From NCBI GenBank assembly GCA_031257215.1, contig JAIRPC010000026.1, forward strand, positions 1 through 5,038: a DNA stretch of 5,038 nucleotides, in the 5' to 3' direction. This document shows positions 4,300-5,038 of this stretch, piece by piece. Every line of letters begins with the position of its first letter. The first letter of the stretch is position 1. The notes beneath the pieces are model-generated. The model ran no database searches. It worked only from the letters and a program-made list of their open reading frames with translations, and was not told the origin of the DNA. Both the position numbers and the translations under genes were made by a program. The DNA is from Eubacteriales Family XIII. Incertae Sedis bacterium. GTDB lineage: Bacteria > Bacillota > Clostridia > Peptostreptococcales > Anaerovoracaceae.

Positions 4300-5038
4300 A
4301 ATATATAACATCACGCGCCAACGCCGCAGTTCGGCGGGCGCTTGCTCTGCATAACAAAAAAGGACGAGACAAGAATGGCGCCTTCCTCATCGAAGGCTCT
4401 ATTCTTATTAGCGAGGCGGCTAAGGCGGGGCTTGAAATAGAGCAGGTGTTTGTGCGCGGCGGCATGGCAGGCAGGGACATTCCCGGCGGCGCGGCGGTCA
4501 TAGCCCTGCCTGAAAATATTTTCGACGAGATCGCGGATACGGTCACGCCGCAGGGCGTGATGGCGGTGGCGAAAAAGTCGGACGCGGAGGACGCGGAGGA
4601 TATTATCGGAAGCGCATCGTCCGTCCTCGTGCTGGACAGGCTACAAGATCCAGGCAATGTCGGCACACTCGTCAGGACGGCGTTCGCGGCGGGCATGGGC
4701 GCGGTGGCGTGCGTGCGCGGGACTGCGGACGTTTATTCGCTGAAAGTCGTGAGGGCGGCGGCGGGTGCGCTTTTCAGGATTCCCATTGTGGAGTTCGCCG
4801 ATGCCGCCCATGCGGCGACCGCGCTGTCGCGCGCAGGGTTTTCATTGAAGGCTCTCGACATGAGCGGCGGCAAGTCGTACAGCAACGCCGACCTGTCGGG
4901 GCGCGTGGCGATAGCGGTGGGCAACGAGGGCGGCGGGCTGTCGGAGGGCTTCCTCGCGGCGGCCGACGAGGTGGTGAGCATACCTATGGCGGACGGCGCG
5001 GAGTCGCTGAACGCGGCGGTCGCGGCGGGTATAGTGAT
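4296..5038 (+). CDS. TrmH/SpoU-family RNA 2'-O-methyltransferase (3' end cut off)
   Basis: A SAM-dependent SPOUT-fold enzyme that methylates a ribose 2'-OH in rRNA or tRNA; the substrate cannot be told. 247 codons are present with no stop. The N-terminal substrate-binding region is at about 1-90, with the typical opening MKYITSRANAAV and FLIEG at 30-34. The catalytic domain shows motif 1 (LDRLQDPGNVGTLVRTA, 113-129, with N121 and R127), VVRAAAGALFRIPI (151-164), motif 2 (VGNEGGGLS, 208-216) and motif 3 (SIPMADGAESLNAAVAAG, 228-245). The sequence stops within motif 3, probably only tens of residues from the real end. TTG at 4296 is chosen because it gives the family N-terminus and forms a TTGA overlap with the ftsZ stop. 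There is no strong RBS (AGAAAAGA), so translation likely depends on coupling to ftsZ. RlmB or YsgA-like are possible subtypes. Confidence 0.9.
   Translation, partial: MKYITSRANAAVRRALALHNKKGRDKNGAFLIEGSILISEAAKAGLEIEQVFVRGGMAGRDIPGGAAVIALPENIFDEIADTVTPQGVMAVAKKSDAEDAEDIIGSASSVLVLDRLQDPGNVGTLVRTAFAAGMGAVACVRGTADVYSLKVVRAAAGALFRIPIVEFADAAHAATALSRAGFSLKALDMSGGKSYSNADLSGRVAIAVGNEGGGLSEGFLAAADEVVSIPMADGAESLNAAVAAGIV

Noticed and set aside
4286..4981. Minus-strand frames opposite the methyltransferase gene
   Set aside because: The plus-strand frame contains all three SPOUT motifs in order, so the antisense frames are shadows.

Overview
The window looks like chromosomal DNA from a GC-rich member of the Bacillota, probably Clostridia-like. 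This placement is inferred from three things: FtsZ and YebC sequence style (YebC begins MGRHGTIAGRKAAQDAKRG), strong AGGAGG-type ribosome binding sites, and extended -10 (TG-n-TANNAT) promoters. No rRNA or species marker is present, so it is only a judgement.

Left half (1 to about 1918): a mobile-element region. An intact-looking IS30-family DDE transposase lies on the minus strand (1563 to 262) with its own promoter and RBS. Around it are four same-orientation copies of a 20-base motif, consensus TGAAATATTTAGTGCAACCC, at 8-27, 185-204, 1872-1891 and 1898-1917, plus one degenerate inverted copy at 161-180. Read on the minus strand the motif begins GGGTTGCACT, which resembles IS30-family termini. 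The most likely element is about 161-1917. The extra copies suggest repeated insertion near pre-existing ends. The copy at 8-27 is probably the end of another element lying outside the window. A promoter and a strong RBS with a GTG start (104-147) point into the left edge of the element and look like the stub of an interrupted gene. No gene is supported in 1597-2126; that stretch holds the transposase promoter, GC-rich palindromes, IS-end copies, and the yebC promoter and leader.

Right half (about 1995-5038): three housekeeping genes on the plus strand. yebC (TACO1/YebC family) has its own promoter and a structured leader. ftsZ follows, with a near-consensus promoter whose -35 box sits inside a palindrome. 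Last is a TrmH/SpoU-family RNA 2'-O-methyltransferase that starts at a TTG overlapping the ftsZ stop codon and runs off the window. ftsZ and the methyltransferase form a translationally coupled pair. yebC is separated from them by a hairpin and a new promoter, so it is probably a distinct transcription unit.

No clear new multi-gene system is visible. The points most worth a second look are the cluster of IS-end copies, complementarity between the two ends of the transposase transcript, and the ftsZ control region (palindrome over the -35, a possible leaderless 21-codon ORF overlapping the ftsZ start, and a G-quadruplex motif in the FtsZ linker).
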